From an uncultured Muribaculaceae bacterium (GTDB taxonomy: Bacteria; Bacteroidota; Bacteroidia; Bacteroidales; Muribaculaceae), in assembly GCA_934636465.1 (NCBI GenBank), contig CAKUAR010000001.1, positions 124,001 to 188,000 on the forward strand: a stretch of DNA of 64,000 nucleotides, read 5' to 3'. This document shows positions 16,799 through 24,746 of the stretch, one piece after another; within the stretch, counting starts at the first letter, position 1, and the number at the start of each line of letters is the position of its first letter. The position numbers and the translations under genes are program-made. Under the pieces are notes generated by a model. The model did no database searches. It was not told the origin of the DNA and was given only the letters and a program-made list of their open reading frames with translations.

Positions 16799-18952
16799 TT
16801 AGTCGTTCATTGTCATGAGCAGCTCCTCGTTGGTGCGGGTGCGCTGCATGCGGTCTTTGATAAACTCCATTGCCTCGATGGAATTGCGGTCGCTCAAGAA
16901 GCGGCGCATAATCCACATGCGGTTGAGTGTGTCTTGATTGAGCAGCAAATCGTCGCGGCGAGTGCTTGAAGCGATGATGTCAACAGCTGGGAAGATTCGC
17001 TTGTTGGCGAGTTTGCGGTCGAGTTGAAGCTCCATATTGCCAGTTCCCTTGAACTCCTCGAAGATTACCTCGTCCATTTTAGAGCCGGTCTCAATGAGCG
17101 CTGTGGCAATGATTGTAAGGCTACCGCCACCCTCAATGTTACGCGCAGCACCAAAGAATCGCTTGGGCCGCTGCAAGGCGTTGGCGTCAACACCACCGGA
17201 GAGAATTTTGCCAGAAGCAGGAGCGTTGGTGTTGTAGGCACGAGCCAGACGAGTGATAGAGTCAAGCAAAATCACCACATCGTGGCCACACTCAACCATA
17301 CGTTTTGCCTTGGCGAGCACAAGCTCGGCAATTTTGACGTGACGGTCGGCCGACTCGTCGAATGTGGAAGCTATAACCTCGGCATTGACGCTGCGAGCCA
17401 TGTCGGTCACCTCCTCTGGACGTTCGTCTATGAGCAAGATAATCATGTAGGTGTCGGGGTGGTTCTCTGATATGGCGTTGGCAATGTCTTTAAGCAAGAC
17501 AGTCTTACCTGTCTTTGGCGGAGCAACGATGAGTCCGCGCTGACCTTTGCCGATGGGTGAGAACATATCGACCACACGAGTGGATATGTTGGGGTGATTT
17601 TTGCTGACGAGGTTGAATTTCTCGTTAGGGAACAATGGCACAAGGTGCTCAAACGGAACGCGGTCTCTCACATATTCTGGAGAACGGCCGTTGATGTTCA
17701 TGACCTTGCACATTGGGAAGTATTTCTCCCCCTCCTTTGGCGGACGTATGGAGCACTCCACAACGTCGCCGGTTTTGAGGCACAAGTTTTTGATTTGTGC
17801 TTGTGACACATAGATGTCGTCGGGCGAGGTGAGATAGTTATAATCAGATGAACGCAAGAAGCCATAGCCGTCGGGCATGATTTCGAGCACGCCTGTGCCT
17901 GTGAGTATGCCTTCGAAATCGTAAGGATTGTTGGCATAGGGGTTGTCGGCGAGCTGCTGTGCATCGGCTTGCGCTTGCTGCTGATTTTTCTTTTTCTTCT
18001 TTTTGCTTGAAGATGCGGCTTTTCCTTTTTCGGGTTTTGGCTCTTGAATGAGAATAGGCGCCTTGGCTGCTTCCTCGGCTTCGCGCTTGCGCTTTTCGGC
18101 CTCGATTTTGGCATCTTTTTCTTTTTCTTCCTTAGTGCGAGGCTTGAATGTCTGCACTGACCCGGTGTTGAAGAAAGCGTCGAGAGAAGATGTGCGCTGG
18201 TGTTGCTTGGGAGCTTCAGACGGGCTAAACAAGTCCATGAAATCGGACTGTGGAGTTTTGTCAGCTTCGGCAACTGGCTCGGCTGGCTCTTGAGCTGCGT
18301 CTGCACTGTAGGCTTGCGGAGTGTCGTGAGTGGTGGCAGCATCTGGGGCTACAGACTGTGTGACTTGTGCATCGGCTGCTTGTGGCACTTGTGGTGCTGC
18401 TGGCGTGTCGTTTGTCTGGTCTTGCGACTGGTCGTTGCCGGCAGAGCGAACTATGCGCTTGCGCTGGCGAGGAGTCTTGGGGGCTTGGTCCTGCGCTTGC
18501 TGGCCTTCGGCCTCGGTTGTCGGTTGGGCAGTGTTGTTGTCGGTGGCAGCTTGAGCTTGCTTGGCGCTGCGGCCTCTTTTTGCCTTTGGAGCGGCTTTGT
18601 CGCCGTCGTTGGCTTGTGGTTGCGAGGCTTTGGACCTGTTATCTTTATCGGTGGCTTTTTTGTCGGTTTTGTCGCCGGCAGCAGTGTCGCTGCTTGCCTT
18701 GGTTGCTGTTTTGCCTTTTTCTTGTTTAGCCTTGTCTTGAGTTTTGGCCTTTGGCGAGGTGGCTTTGGCGCGAGTGCGCTTCTTCGTGTCGTCTTTGGCG
18801 CCGTTTTGCGACTCAACAATTGCTTGCTGGTCTAAAATCTGATAAACAAGGTCGTCTTTTTCATAGGAGTCAATTTTTTTAAGTCCCATAGATGTAGCGA
18901 GAGCCTTGAGGTCGGCCTCGCTCATAGAATTTAAATCATTGATATTATACAT
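16799..18952 (-). CDS. rho: Transcription termination factor Rho with long disordered insertion
   Basis: Hexameric RNA-dependent ATPase that ends transcription. The 717-residue protein is about 300 residues longer than E. coli Rho. Residues 1-45 form the Rho N-terminal SAP-like fold ([18 protein letters not shown]). Residues about 50-335 are low complexity, rich in Ala, Lys, Gln, Thr and Asp, with a poly-Lys run before the core. The RNA-binding cold-shock fold starts near 345 ([15 protein letters not shown]); Walker A is PPKTGKT near 480, Walker B is [16 protein letters not shown], and the Q/R-loop region follows. Such insertions are known in Bacteroidetes Rho and in B. thetaiotaomicron drive phase separation. 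First gene of rho-ruvX-def; the 5' leader is about 180 nt. Confidence 0.97.
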   Translation of the reverse strand: MYNINDLNSMSEADLKALATSMGLKKIDSYEKDDLVYQILDQQAIVESQNGAKDDTKKRTRAKATSPKAKTQDKAKQEKGKTATKASSDTAAGDKTDKKATDKDNRSKASQPQANDGDKAAPKAKRGRSAKQAQAATDNNTAQPTTEAEGQQAQDQAPKTPRQRKRIVRSAGNDQSQDQTNDTPAAPQVPQAADAQVTQSVAPDAATTHDTPQAYSADAAQEPAEPVAEADKTPQSDFMDLFSPSEAPKQHQRTSSLDAFFNTGSVQTFKPRTKEEKEKDAKIEAEKRKREAEEAAKAPILIQEPKPEKGKAASSSKKKKKKNQQQAQADAQQLADNPYANNPYDFEGILTGTGVLEIMPDGYGFLRSSDYNYLTSPDDIYVSQAQIKNLCLKTGDVVECSIRPPKEGEKYFPMCKVMNINGRSPEYVRDRVPFEHLVPLFPNEKFNLVSKNHPNISTRVVDMFSPIGKGQRGLIVAPPKTGKTVLLKDIANAISENHPDTYMIILLIDERPEEVTDMARSVNAEVIASTFDESADRHVKIAELVLAKAKRMVECGHDVVILLDSITRLARAYNTNAPASGKILSGGVDANALQRPKRFFGAARNIEGGGSLTIIATALIETGSKMDEVIFEEFKGTGNMELQLDRKLANKRIFPAVDIIASSTRRDDLLLNQDTLNRMWIMRRFLSDRNSIEAMEFIKDRMQRTRTNEELLMTMND

Positions 18953-19108
18953 ATAGTAAGTATGAAATTGGATTTTAATTAAGAATGCAATTCATGAGCA
19001 ATACAACCTCGACGGCGGAAAACTCAGAGAATTGATTATTTAATTGTGGAATGTTAAGTTGTCTTGGCTAAAAAATCGCGCAAGACGAAAAATAAGATGT
19101 AGAAGAAT

Positions 19109-19126
19109 GTGGACTTGAATGTCCAC
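19109..19126 (-). repeat. Inverted repeat in the rho leader
   Basis: GTGGAC-TTGAAT-GTCCAC, a perfect 6-bp repeat, lies just downstream of the predicted rho start site, so it would be at the very 5' end of the rho mRNA. Confidence 0.5.
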
Positions 19127-19139
19127 TTGAACTTTGATG

Positions 19140-19147
19140 CAAAGTTA
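19140..19147 (-). promoter_or_regulatory. -7 box for the rho operon
   Basis: Minus-strand TAACTTTG; predicted leader about 180 nt. Confidence 0.6.
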
Positions 19148-19340
19148 ACAAAATATGAATTATCGACAAACAATGACATTTATTTTATTTCAAAAAAATG
19201 TGGCGAAAAGAAGATTTTTGCCAATGGCTTGCACGGCTCAGCAAAAATTGCGAATATTGCATAGCTCAAACAGTGTGTGGGGCATCGTGGCCGGGCTGCT
19301 TGGAGCTGCATTTTCAGAATTAGAACAAATGATTGAGAAC

Positions 19341-20333
19341 ATGAAAAAAATATTGGTGCTGGTGCTGGCCTTGTGCAGCTTAATGGCGGCGCAGGCTCAC
19401 AAACTTGACCGTAATGCCCAGAACGAGGAGTGGCAAGCTGCGGTGATGAGTGCCGTGGGACAATTCCCTGTCAAAGGCGGCTATTACACAGGCGGTAAAC
19501 CAAACGCAAACTTCGCAAAGACAGCATGGCGTGGGCTGAATGACGCCTATAAGCTGCCGGCTGGTGCGCAAAAAGTGGAATTTGACCAAATGCAGGCGCA
19601 GCCGTCGTTCTGCTCAAGCGCAACGTATGCAGCACTTATAAAGGCTCTGACGCTATGGGACAAGAGCGGAAAAATATCGCGTGCGGCATGGGTGAACATG
19701 AAACCATACGTGGGGATAAAAGACGATTTGAACCCTGACGGCATGGGGCAAGACGACGGCGAGGGCTTTTGGGGCAGAGCCAACGCAAACGGCCCAGGCA
19801 TAGGCGTGCTGGTGAATGAAATGAAAGCTGGGTTCAGCATGACGGCATATCGTGGAGCAAAGAGCGACAGAAACAAGGAAAGTGTCGGAGAGAAATATGC
19901 TACCGACGAGGAGTGGCAAGGCTGTGAGATATGGCAAAGCATGATTCCGGGAGATTTTGTGAAAATATTCTGGGACAGAAACGAAAGCAAGGGTAGCGAC
20001 AGCGGTGCCATAATAGGCTGCAATGCCGACAAGACCGCTGACCAAGAACAGGGGCACAGTGTGATATTTTGTGGATTTGACCCAAACGGCGATGTGCGCT
20101 ACTGGAGCTCAAACGGCCCAGGCAAATTCCCAAAAGAAATGGGTTATGGCATGGCGACTTGCCCTCGAACAAGGATACAGCGAATAGTGGTGACAAGAAT
20201 ATTGCGCCCAGAGCGATTTGACAAAGCCAAAAAGATGAAACCAACTGTCGTGAATAAATGGCTGTGGGATCTTAACGGCAAGCACCACGCGACGACGGCA
20301 GAGCTGAAGAAAAACCTGGGAATAAAAGACTGA
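19341..20333 (+). CDS. Secreted papain/NlpC-P60-like protein of unknown function
   Basis: I take the ATG at 19341, since it starts a clear signal peptide (MKKILVLVLALCSLMAAQA); the in-frame sequence upstream looks non-coding. The mature protein is about 310 residues. PSFCSSATYAAL puts a cysteine (Cys91) at the head of a helix, and QGHSVIFCGF followed by VRYWSSNG puts a histidine (His239) at the start of a strand. This Cys...His order with long spacing resembles NlpC/P60 or CHAP-type cysteine amidases acting on peptidoglycan or peptides. No lipobox or binding domain is seen. The assignment to a cysteine-peptidase fold is inference; I do not recognise a named family. It lies 51 nt upstream of the thioesterase gene. 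Confidence 0.6.
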   Translation: MKKILVLVLALCSLMAAQAHKLDRNAQNEEWQAAVMSAVGQFPVKGGYYTGGKPNANFAKTAWRGLNDAYKLPAGAQKVEFDQMQAQPSFCSSATYAALIKALTLWDKSGKISRAAWVNMKPYVGIKDDLNPDGMGQDDGEGFWGRANANGPGIGVLVNEMKAGFSMTAYRGAKSDRNKESVGEKYATDEEWQGCEIWQSMIPGDFVKIFWDRNESKGSDSGAIIGCNADKTADQEQGHSVIFCGFDPNGDVRYWSSNGPGKFPKEMGYGMATCPRTRIQRIVVTRILRPERFDKAKKMKPTVVNKWLWDLNGKHHATTAELKKNLGIKD

Positions 20334-20384
20334 TGATGAGCATCGGCCTAATGAAAGAAAAAGAATTATTAGAAGAAGACTTGA

Positions 20385-21128
20385 ATGGAAAGCAACATTA
20401 AAGAGTATACACAAAAATTTTATTTAGTGGCAGGCGACTGCAATCCAGAGAAAGAATTGCCGCTGACTATGCTTATGAACAGAGTGATAGAGATAGCCAC
20501 TGTGCATGCCAACATGTGGGGCATAGGCTATGACGCGCTGATAAAGAACAACCACGCATGGGTGCTTTCGAGAGTGGCGGTGGAAATGAAACGCTATCCG
20601 AAAGTGAACGAAAACTATGAGGTGACGACGTGGATAGAGAGCTACAACAGGCATTTCTCAAAAAGAAACATGGAAATAACAGACCAGAACGGAGAAACGA
20701 TAGGGTATGTGAGAACCGTGTGGATGATAATAGACCTGGCTTCGCGCGGAGGGGCTGACATAGATAGATATGGCAACATTGCCGACTACGTGTCGGAAAG
20801 GGCATGCCCCATAGAACCAATTTCAAGGCTCAGAATGACTGGTGATGCCAGCAAGAAGAGCGACTACACGTTTAAGTATGCCGACTGCGACGTTAACAGG
20901 CACGTCAACACGGTGAGATATGTGGAGCTACTGCTGAACCAATTTACACTCGAACAGTTTGACAAGAGTTTTGTGGAGCGTTTTGAGATTGCTTTCTACA
21001 AGGAAACCCGCTATGGCGAAACTGCCGAGGTGATGATGGAAGGTAGCGATGAGAACTGCAAATTGAGTGTGGAGGTAAATGGAGAATGTCACTGCTGCGC
21101 ACGGTTCAGACTTGCTCCCCGGAAGTGA
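20385..21128 (+). CDS. Acyl-ACP thioesterase
   Basis: Releases fatty acids from acyl carrier protein in the cytoplasm. The 247-residue protein has the double hot-dog layout of PF01643: an N-terminal half containing TMLMNRVIEIATVHANMWGIGYD and WVLSRVAVEMKRYP, and a C-terminal half with YADCDVNRHVNTVRYVE, where Asn171, His173 and Asn175 correspond to the conserved catalytic N-x-H-x-N region of plant and bacterial acyl-ACP thioesterases. The 3' end overlaps the convergent yigZ-like gene by 23 nt. Confidence 0.92.
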   Translation: MESNIKEYTQKFYLVAGDCNPEKELPLTMLMNRVIEIATVHANMWGIGYDALIKNNHAWVLSRVAVEMKRYPKVNENYEVTTWIESYNRHFSKRNMEITDQNGETIGYVRTVWMIIDLASRGGADIDRYGNIADYVSERACPIEPISRLRMTGDASKKSDYTFKYADCDVNRHVNTVRYVELLLNQFTLEQFDKSFVERFEIAFYKETRYGETAEVMMEGSDENCKLSVEVNGECHCCARFRLAPRK

Positions 21129-21714
21129 TTTTGCAACCGTTGACTTTTGCCAGCTGGCCAGAGAGAAGCTCGAAATCGTCGAGATAGCACTCTATGGTCA
21201 TGCTGCAAGAGTTGTCGAAATTTTGAGCCAGAAACGCGACATCGCTATTTTTGATGATTTTCATTATGCCCTGCATTGACAGGTAGGGGAAAGTGAAGTT
21301 GATTTGACGCTTCTCGCGGCACTCGATTATGGTGGCGTTGTTGAGGGCTTCGAATGCGGCGGTCTTGTAGGCCTCAATCAGTCCAGGCGTGCCGAGCTTT
21401 ATGCCGCCAAAATAGCGAACCACACACACAAGCACGTTAGTGAGCTGAAATGAGCGGATTTGTCCGAGAATTGGGCGACCCGCCGTGCCGCTTGGCTCGC
21501 CGTTGTCGTTGCACAAAAAGCGGTCGTGGTTAGGGCCAAGCATATATGCCCAGCAGCAATGCCGTGCATCGTGATACTTATTTTGATACACCTTTATTGT
21601 AGCTTTGGCCTCGTCTTCGTTATCGACAGGTATGGCAAAGGAAATGAATTTGCTCATTTTTGCCTTGTATAAGCCTTGTGATGTCTGCGTTATGGTTTTG
21701 TAGCCGTCGCTCAT
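21106..21714 (-). CDS. YigZ/IMPACT family protein
   Basis: A 202-residue cytoplasmic protein of the YigZ (UPF0029) family, related to eukaryotic IMPACT; bacterial function unclear, with a suggested role in translation or RNA binding. The diagnostic core is present: HDARHCCWAYMLG, NDNGEPSGTAGRPIL and VVRYFGGIKLGTPGLIEAY, followed by a DUF1949-like ferredoxin-fold C-terminal domain. Its last 23 nt overlap the end of the convergent thioesterase gene. A minus-strand -7 box lies about 45 nt upstream. Confidence 0.93.
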   Translation of the reverse strand: MSDGYKTITQTSQGLYKAKMSKFISFAIPVDNEDEAKATIKVYQNKYHDARHCCWAYMLGPNHDRFLCNDNGEPSGTAGRPILGQIRSFQLTNVLVCVVRYFGGIKLGTPGLIEAYKTAAFEALNNATIIECREKRQINFTFPYLSMQGIMKIIKNSDVAFLAQNFDNSCSMTIECYLDDFELLSGQLAKVNGCKITSGEQV

Positions 21715-21757
21715 AGTGATTGTGCCGAAAACTTTTATTTATATCGTATTGTCAGGG

Positions 21758-21765
21758 CAAAATTA
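21758..21765 (-). promoter_or_regulatory. -7 box for the yigZ-like gene
   Basis: Minus-strand TAATTTTG; leader about 38 nt. Confidence 0.5.
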
Positions 21766-21864
21766 CTAAAATATATGATAATGGAACGAAATTGCGGCGC
21801 AAGGTGAGGAAAACTTGTGTGAAACTTGTGGACTGGCAGAATGGAAACATCGCGTTTTTTTGTA

Positions 21865-21872
21865 TAACTTTG
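21865..21872 (+). promoter_or_regulatory. -7 box for DUF4494-yggS
   Basis: TAACTTTG, 106 nt before the DUF4494 start. Confidence 0.6.
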
Positions 21873-21891
21873 TGATTGCGAAATGGTGCAT

Positions 21892-21908
21892 GACCGGCAA
21901 GACCGGTC
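21892..21908 (+). other. Hairpin in the DUF4494 leader
   Basis: GACCGG-CAAGA-CCGGTC, a perfect 6-bp GC-rich stem about 15 nt into the predicted transcript. No T run, so it is more likely a leader structure than a terminator. Confidence 0.4.
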
Positions 21909-21978
21909 TGGGCACGAATTATGGAGATAAAAAGAAAATAATAATTATAAAATAAAGATTTTAAGGAGATTATTGAAT

Positions 21979-22458
21979 ATGAGTACATGGTTTGAAGTTA
22001 AGGTGAAATATGACAAAATTATGGAAAACGGTGCACAAAAGACCGTTACAGAGCCATATCTGGTGGACGCATTGTCATTTACAGAGGCAGAGGCTCGCAT
22101 AATAGAGGAAATGCAGCCATATTTTGCCGGAGAGTCGGAAGTGTCGGCAGTGAAGAAGGAGAAAATCAGCGACATTTTCTATAAAGAAGGCGGCGACCGC
22201 TGGTATAAAGTGAAAGTGAACTTTATAACCATAGACGAGAAGACTGGTGCCGAGAAAAAGAGTCCGAACTATATGCTTGTGCAGGCCGTGGGCTTCAAAG
22301 AGGCAATGGACACATTCCTGGAAGGCATGAAAGACACAATGGCTGACTACGAGATATTCTCGATAACAGAAACTGCACTTATGGACGTGTTCCCGGCCAA
22401 CCTGTCGGAAACGTTGGCTGACAAAGAAGCCAGAAAAGAGGCTGCCAAAGCAGAGTGA
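21979..22458 (+). CDS. DUF4494 protein
   Basis: A 159-residue cytoplasmic protein found mostly in Bacteroidetes and annotated DUF4494; function unknown. Visible features are the N-terminal STWFEVKVKYDK block, a middle KVKVNFITIDEKTG block that looks like a repeat of it, and a charged Glu/Lys-rich C-terminus (DKEARKEAAKAE). The start is the ATG at 21979, preceded at 21963-21968 by AAGGAG, a Shine-Dalgarno sequence that is uncommon in this phylum. It ends 4 nt before the yggS start, so they form an operon; any link to PLP homeostasis is only contextual. Confidence 0.85.
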   Translation: MSTWFEVKVKYDKIMENGAQKTVTEPYLVDALSFTEAEARIIEEMQPYFAGESEVSAVKKEKISDIFYKEGGDRWYKVKVNFITIDEKTGAEKKSPNYMLVQAVGFKEAMDTFLEGMKDTMADYEIFSITETALMDVFPANLSETLADKEARKEAAKAE

Positions 22459-22462
22459 CAAG

Positions 22463-23134
22463 ATGGAGAACATCGTTGAAAACATTGAGAAAATAAAGGC
22501 GGAGCTGCCAGAGGGCGTGAAGCTTGTGGCTGTGTCGAAGTTTCACCCGGCAGAAGTGGTGAGAGCGGCATACGATGCAGGGCTTCGCACCTTTGGTGAG
22601 AACCGTGCCCAGGAACTTGCAGCAAAGCAACCGTTGCTGCCAGCCGACATTGAGTGGCACTTTATAGGTCACTTGCAGAAAAACAAGGTGAAGACCGTGG
22701 TGGGCAGAGCGGCAATGATACAGAGTGTGGACAGCTTGGAGCTGCTGGCTCAGATAGACAAGGAGTCGGCAAAACTGGGGCTGAAAACCGATGTGTTGCT
22801 ACAGATGCATGTGGCCCAAGAGGAGGCAAAGAGCGGATTTTACATTGACGAGCTGAACGAGCTGTGTGAAAAAGACGCATTTGCCGCATTTGCTAACGTG
22901 AACTATTGTGGTGTGATGACTATGGCCACCAACACCAGAGACGAAAGTCAGGTGGCGCGTGAGTTTGGCTCTGTGAAGCAGGAATTTGACTTGTTGCGGA
23001 AGAATTGTTTTTCGGATAAGCCTGCGTTTGCACAGCTAAGCATGGGCATGAGCCACGACTGGAAAATAGCTGTGAGTCAAGGCGCCACAATGGTGAGAGT
23101 GGGAACGGCGATATTTGGCCAACGCGAGTATTGA
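22463..23134 (+). CDS. YggS family pyridoxal phosphate homeostasis protein
   Basis: A 223-residue single-domain PLP-binding TIM-barrel protein (COG0325; PLPBP/YggS). It binds PLP but has no known enzymatic activity and maintains PLP and amino-acid balance. The cofactor lysine is Lys26 in LVAVSKFHP; GENRAQEL, WHFIGHLQKNK and LSMGMSHDW are the other invariant blocks, and the C-terminal VRVGTAIFG binds the phosphate. Co-transcribed with the DUF4494 gene 4 nt upstream. Confidence 0.95.
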   Translation: MENIVENIEKIKAELPEGVKLVAVSKFHPAEVVRAAYDAGLRTFGENRAQELAAKQPLLPADIEWHFIGHLQKNKVKTVVGRAAMIQSVDSLELLAQIDKESAKLGLKTDVLLQMHVAQEEAKSGFYIDELNELCEKDAFAAFANVNYCGVMTMATNTRDESQVAREFGSVKQEFDLLRKNCFSDKPAFAQLSMGMSHDWKIAVSQGATMVRVGTAIFGQREY

Positions 23135-23190
23135 CGCCTTGCCGGCACAAAAATGCAAGAGAAAGGTTAGGCAAATCTAAAAAAATAATG

Positions 23191-23198
23191 TAAATTTG
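23191..23198 (+). promoter_or_regulatory. -7 box for the MFS transporter gene
   Basis: TAAATTTG; leader about 80 nt. Confidence 0.55.
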
Positions 23199-23286
23199 TT
23201 GACAGAAGAGATGGATTGCAAATCTACTGATTAATTGATTTCTTCGCATTAAAATAATTTATACTAAACATAAAAACTTAAACTAA

Positions 23287-24537
23287 ATGGCAAATCAAAA
23301 GAAACAATGGGCTGCAATCATTATGATGATAGCCCTCTTCGCAATGATTGCATTCGTGACTAACTTGTGCTCACCGATGGCCGTCATTGTTCAAAATCAA
23401 TTTGGAGCAAGCGAACTTCAATCTCAAATCGGCAACTATGCAAACTTCATTGCATATTTGGTGATGGGTATTCCGAGCGGTATGCTCATAGTGAAATTCG
23501 GCTACAAAAAGACAGCTCTGCTGGCTCTTGTAGTGGGCATCGTGGGCATGTTGCTTGAATTGCTCTCCGGCTCAATGGAAAGCATGTGGGTGTATCTGCT
23601 TGGTGCATTTATCAGCGGTTTCTGCATGTGTATGCTCAATGCCGTTGTTAACCCACTGCTCAATGTGCTTGGCGGTGGTGGCAACACAGGTAACCAACTC
23701 ATACAAATAGGCGGTGCGTTCAATAGCGCAGCAGCAGTGGCCGTGTATATCATTCTGGGTGCATTGATAGGCGAGGTGACAAAAGACACCGGCATTGTTG
23801 ACGCTGCTCCAGCCATGTATATAGCTTTGGCTATTTTCGTAGTGGCATTTGTGGTGCTGGCATTGACTAAGATTGAGGAGCCAGAGCAAGAGCCTGTGAG
23901 CTTCAATCTTGTGAAAGGCGCATTGAAATATCGCCACTTCGCCCTCGGTGCATTGGCAATCTTCCTGTATATGAGCGTGGAAGTAGGCACACCTACATAT
24001 ATGATTAAGTATCTGATTGGCGAGGTGGGCATCTCGGCAGGTGTGGCTTCGCTGATAGCAGCAGTTTACTGGTTCTTTATGTTCATCGGCCGCACAGTGG
24101 GTGGCAGCATTGGAAGCAAGGTGAGCAGCCGCACCATGGTCAGCACTGTGGCCACAGCCGCTATCATATTGCTGGCTTTCGGCATGTTCTCGCCAAGCAC
24201 TTGGACTGTGGAAGTGCCAGGAGTTGACTGGGCTAATCTCAGTGTGATTTGGGTGAATGTTCCTATTGGCGTGGCAGCATTTATCTGCGTGGGTCTTTGC
24301 ACTTCGGTTATGTGGGGAGGTATCTTCAACATGGCTGTTGAGGGACTTGGCAAATACACTGCGGCTGCATCGGGCATATTCATGACAATGGTGTTTGGTT
24401 GCGCAGTGATGGTGGCTCTCCAGGCTTGGGTGGCCGATGCAACTGGCGGCAACTACTTGATAAGCTACATAATTCCTCTGGTGTGTGCTGCATACATCTT
24501 GTTCTACGCTCTTGTGGGCAGCAAGGTGAAGAAATAA
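23287..24537 (+). CDS. MFS sugar transporter, FHS/FucP-like
   Basis: A 416-residue inner membrane protein with about 12 hydrophobic segments, starting near residue 10 (WAAIIMMIALFAMIAFVTNL). The first loop contains PSGMLIVKFGYKKTALL, the MFS motif A region, and the fourth helix has the N-rich AVVNPLLNVLGGGGNTGN stretch characteristic of FHS-family fucose, glucose or galactose:H+ symporters. Substrate cannot be fixed from sequence. It is followed by a strong terminator and then transketolase, so any metabolic link to the pentose phosphate pathway is by proximity only. Confidence 0.82.
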   Translation: MANQKKQWAAIIMMIALFAMIAFVTNLCSPMAVIVQNQFGASELQSQIGNYANFIAYLVMGIPSGMLIVKFGYKKTALLALVVGIVGMLLELLSGSMESMWVYLLGAFISGFCMCMLNAVVNPLLNVLGGGGNTGNQLIQIGGAFNSAAAVAVYIILGALIGEVTKDTGIVDAAPAMYIALAIFVVAFVVLALTKIEEPEQEPVSFNLVKGALKYRHFALGALAIFLYMSVEVGTPTYMIKYLIGEVGISAGVASLIAAVYWFFMFIGRTVGGSIGSKVSSRTMVSTVATAAIILLAFGMFSPSTWTVEVPGVDWANLSVIWVNVPIGVAAFICVGLCTSVMWGGIFNMAVEGLGKYTAAASGIFMTMVFGCAVMVALQAWVADATGGNYLISYIIPLVCAAYILFYALVGSKVKK

Positions 24538-24564
24538 ACACAGCTTTATAGTTATAAAGGCTGA

Positions 24565-24609
24565 AAACTATGACGGCTCGCTTGAAAAAGGCGAGCCGTA
24601 GTTTTTTTT
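24565..24609 (+). terminator. Terminator after the MFS gene
   Basis: 9-bp GC-rich stem (24573-24581 with 24591-24599), extended by A/T pairs outside, 9-nt loop, then T8. Confidence 0.9.
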
Positions 24610-24746
24610 CTCCTGCGACTGGCTGACTTGGCTGCTATGGGACTGATGCAAATTGAAAAAGGGCGACAAATGTGGGGAAATGCTTGTAAAATATGCGTAT
24701 TTTGGGTAAATTCGCAAAAAAATGGTGTCATCGAAAAATTACAGAA

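Noticed and set aside
20351..20401. 16-codon open frame (MKEKELLEEDLNGKQH) overlapping the thioesterase start
   Set aside because: Could be a leader peptide coupled to the thioesterase gene, but nothing beyond its length and position supports it.
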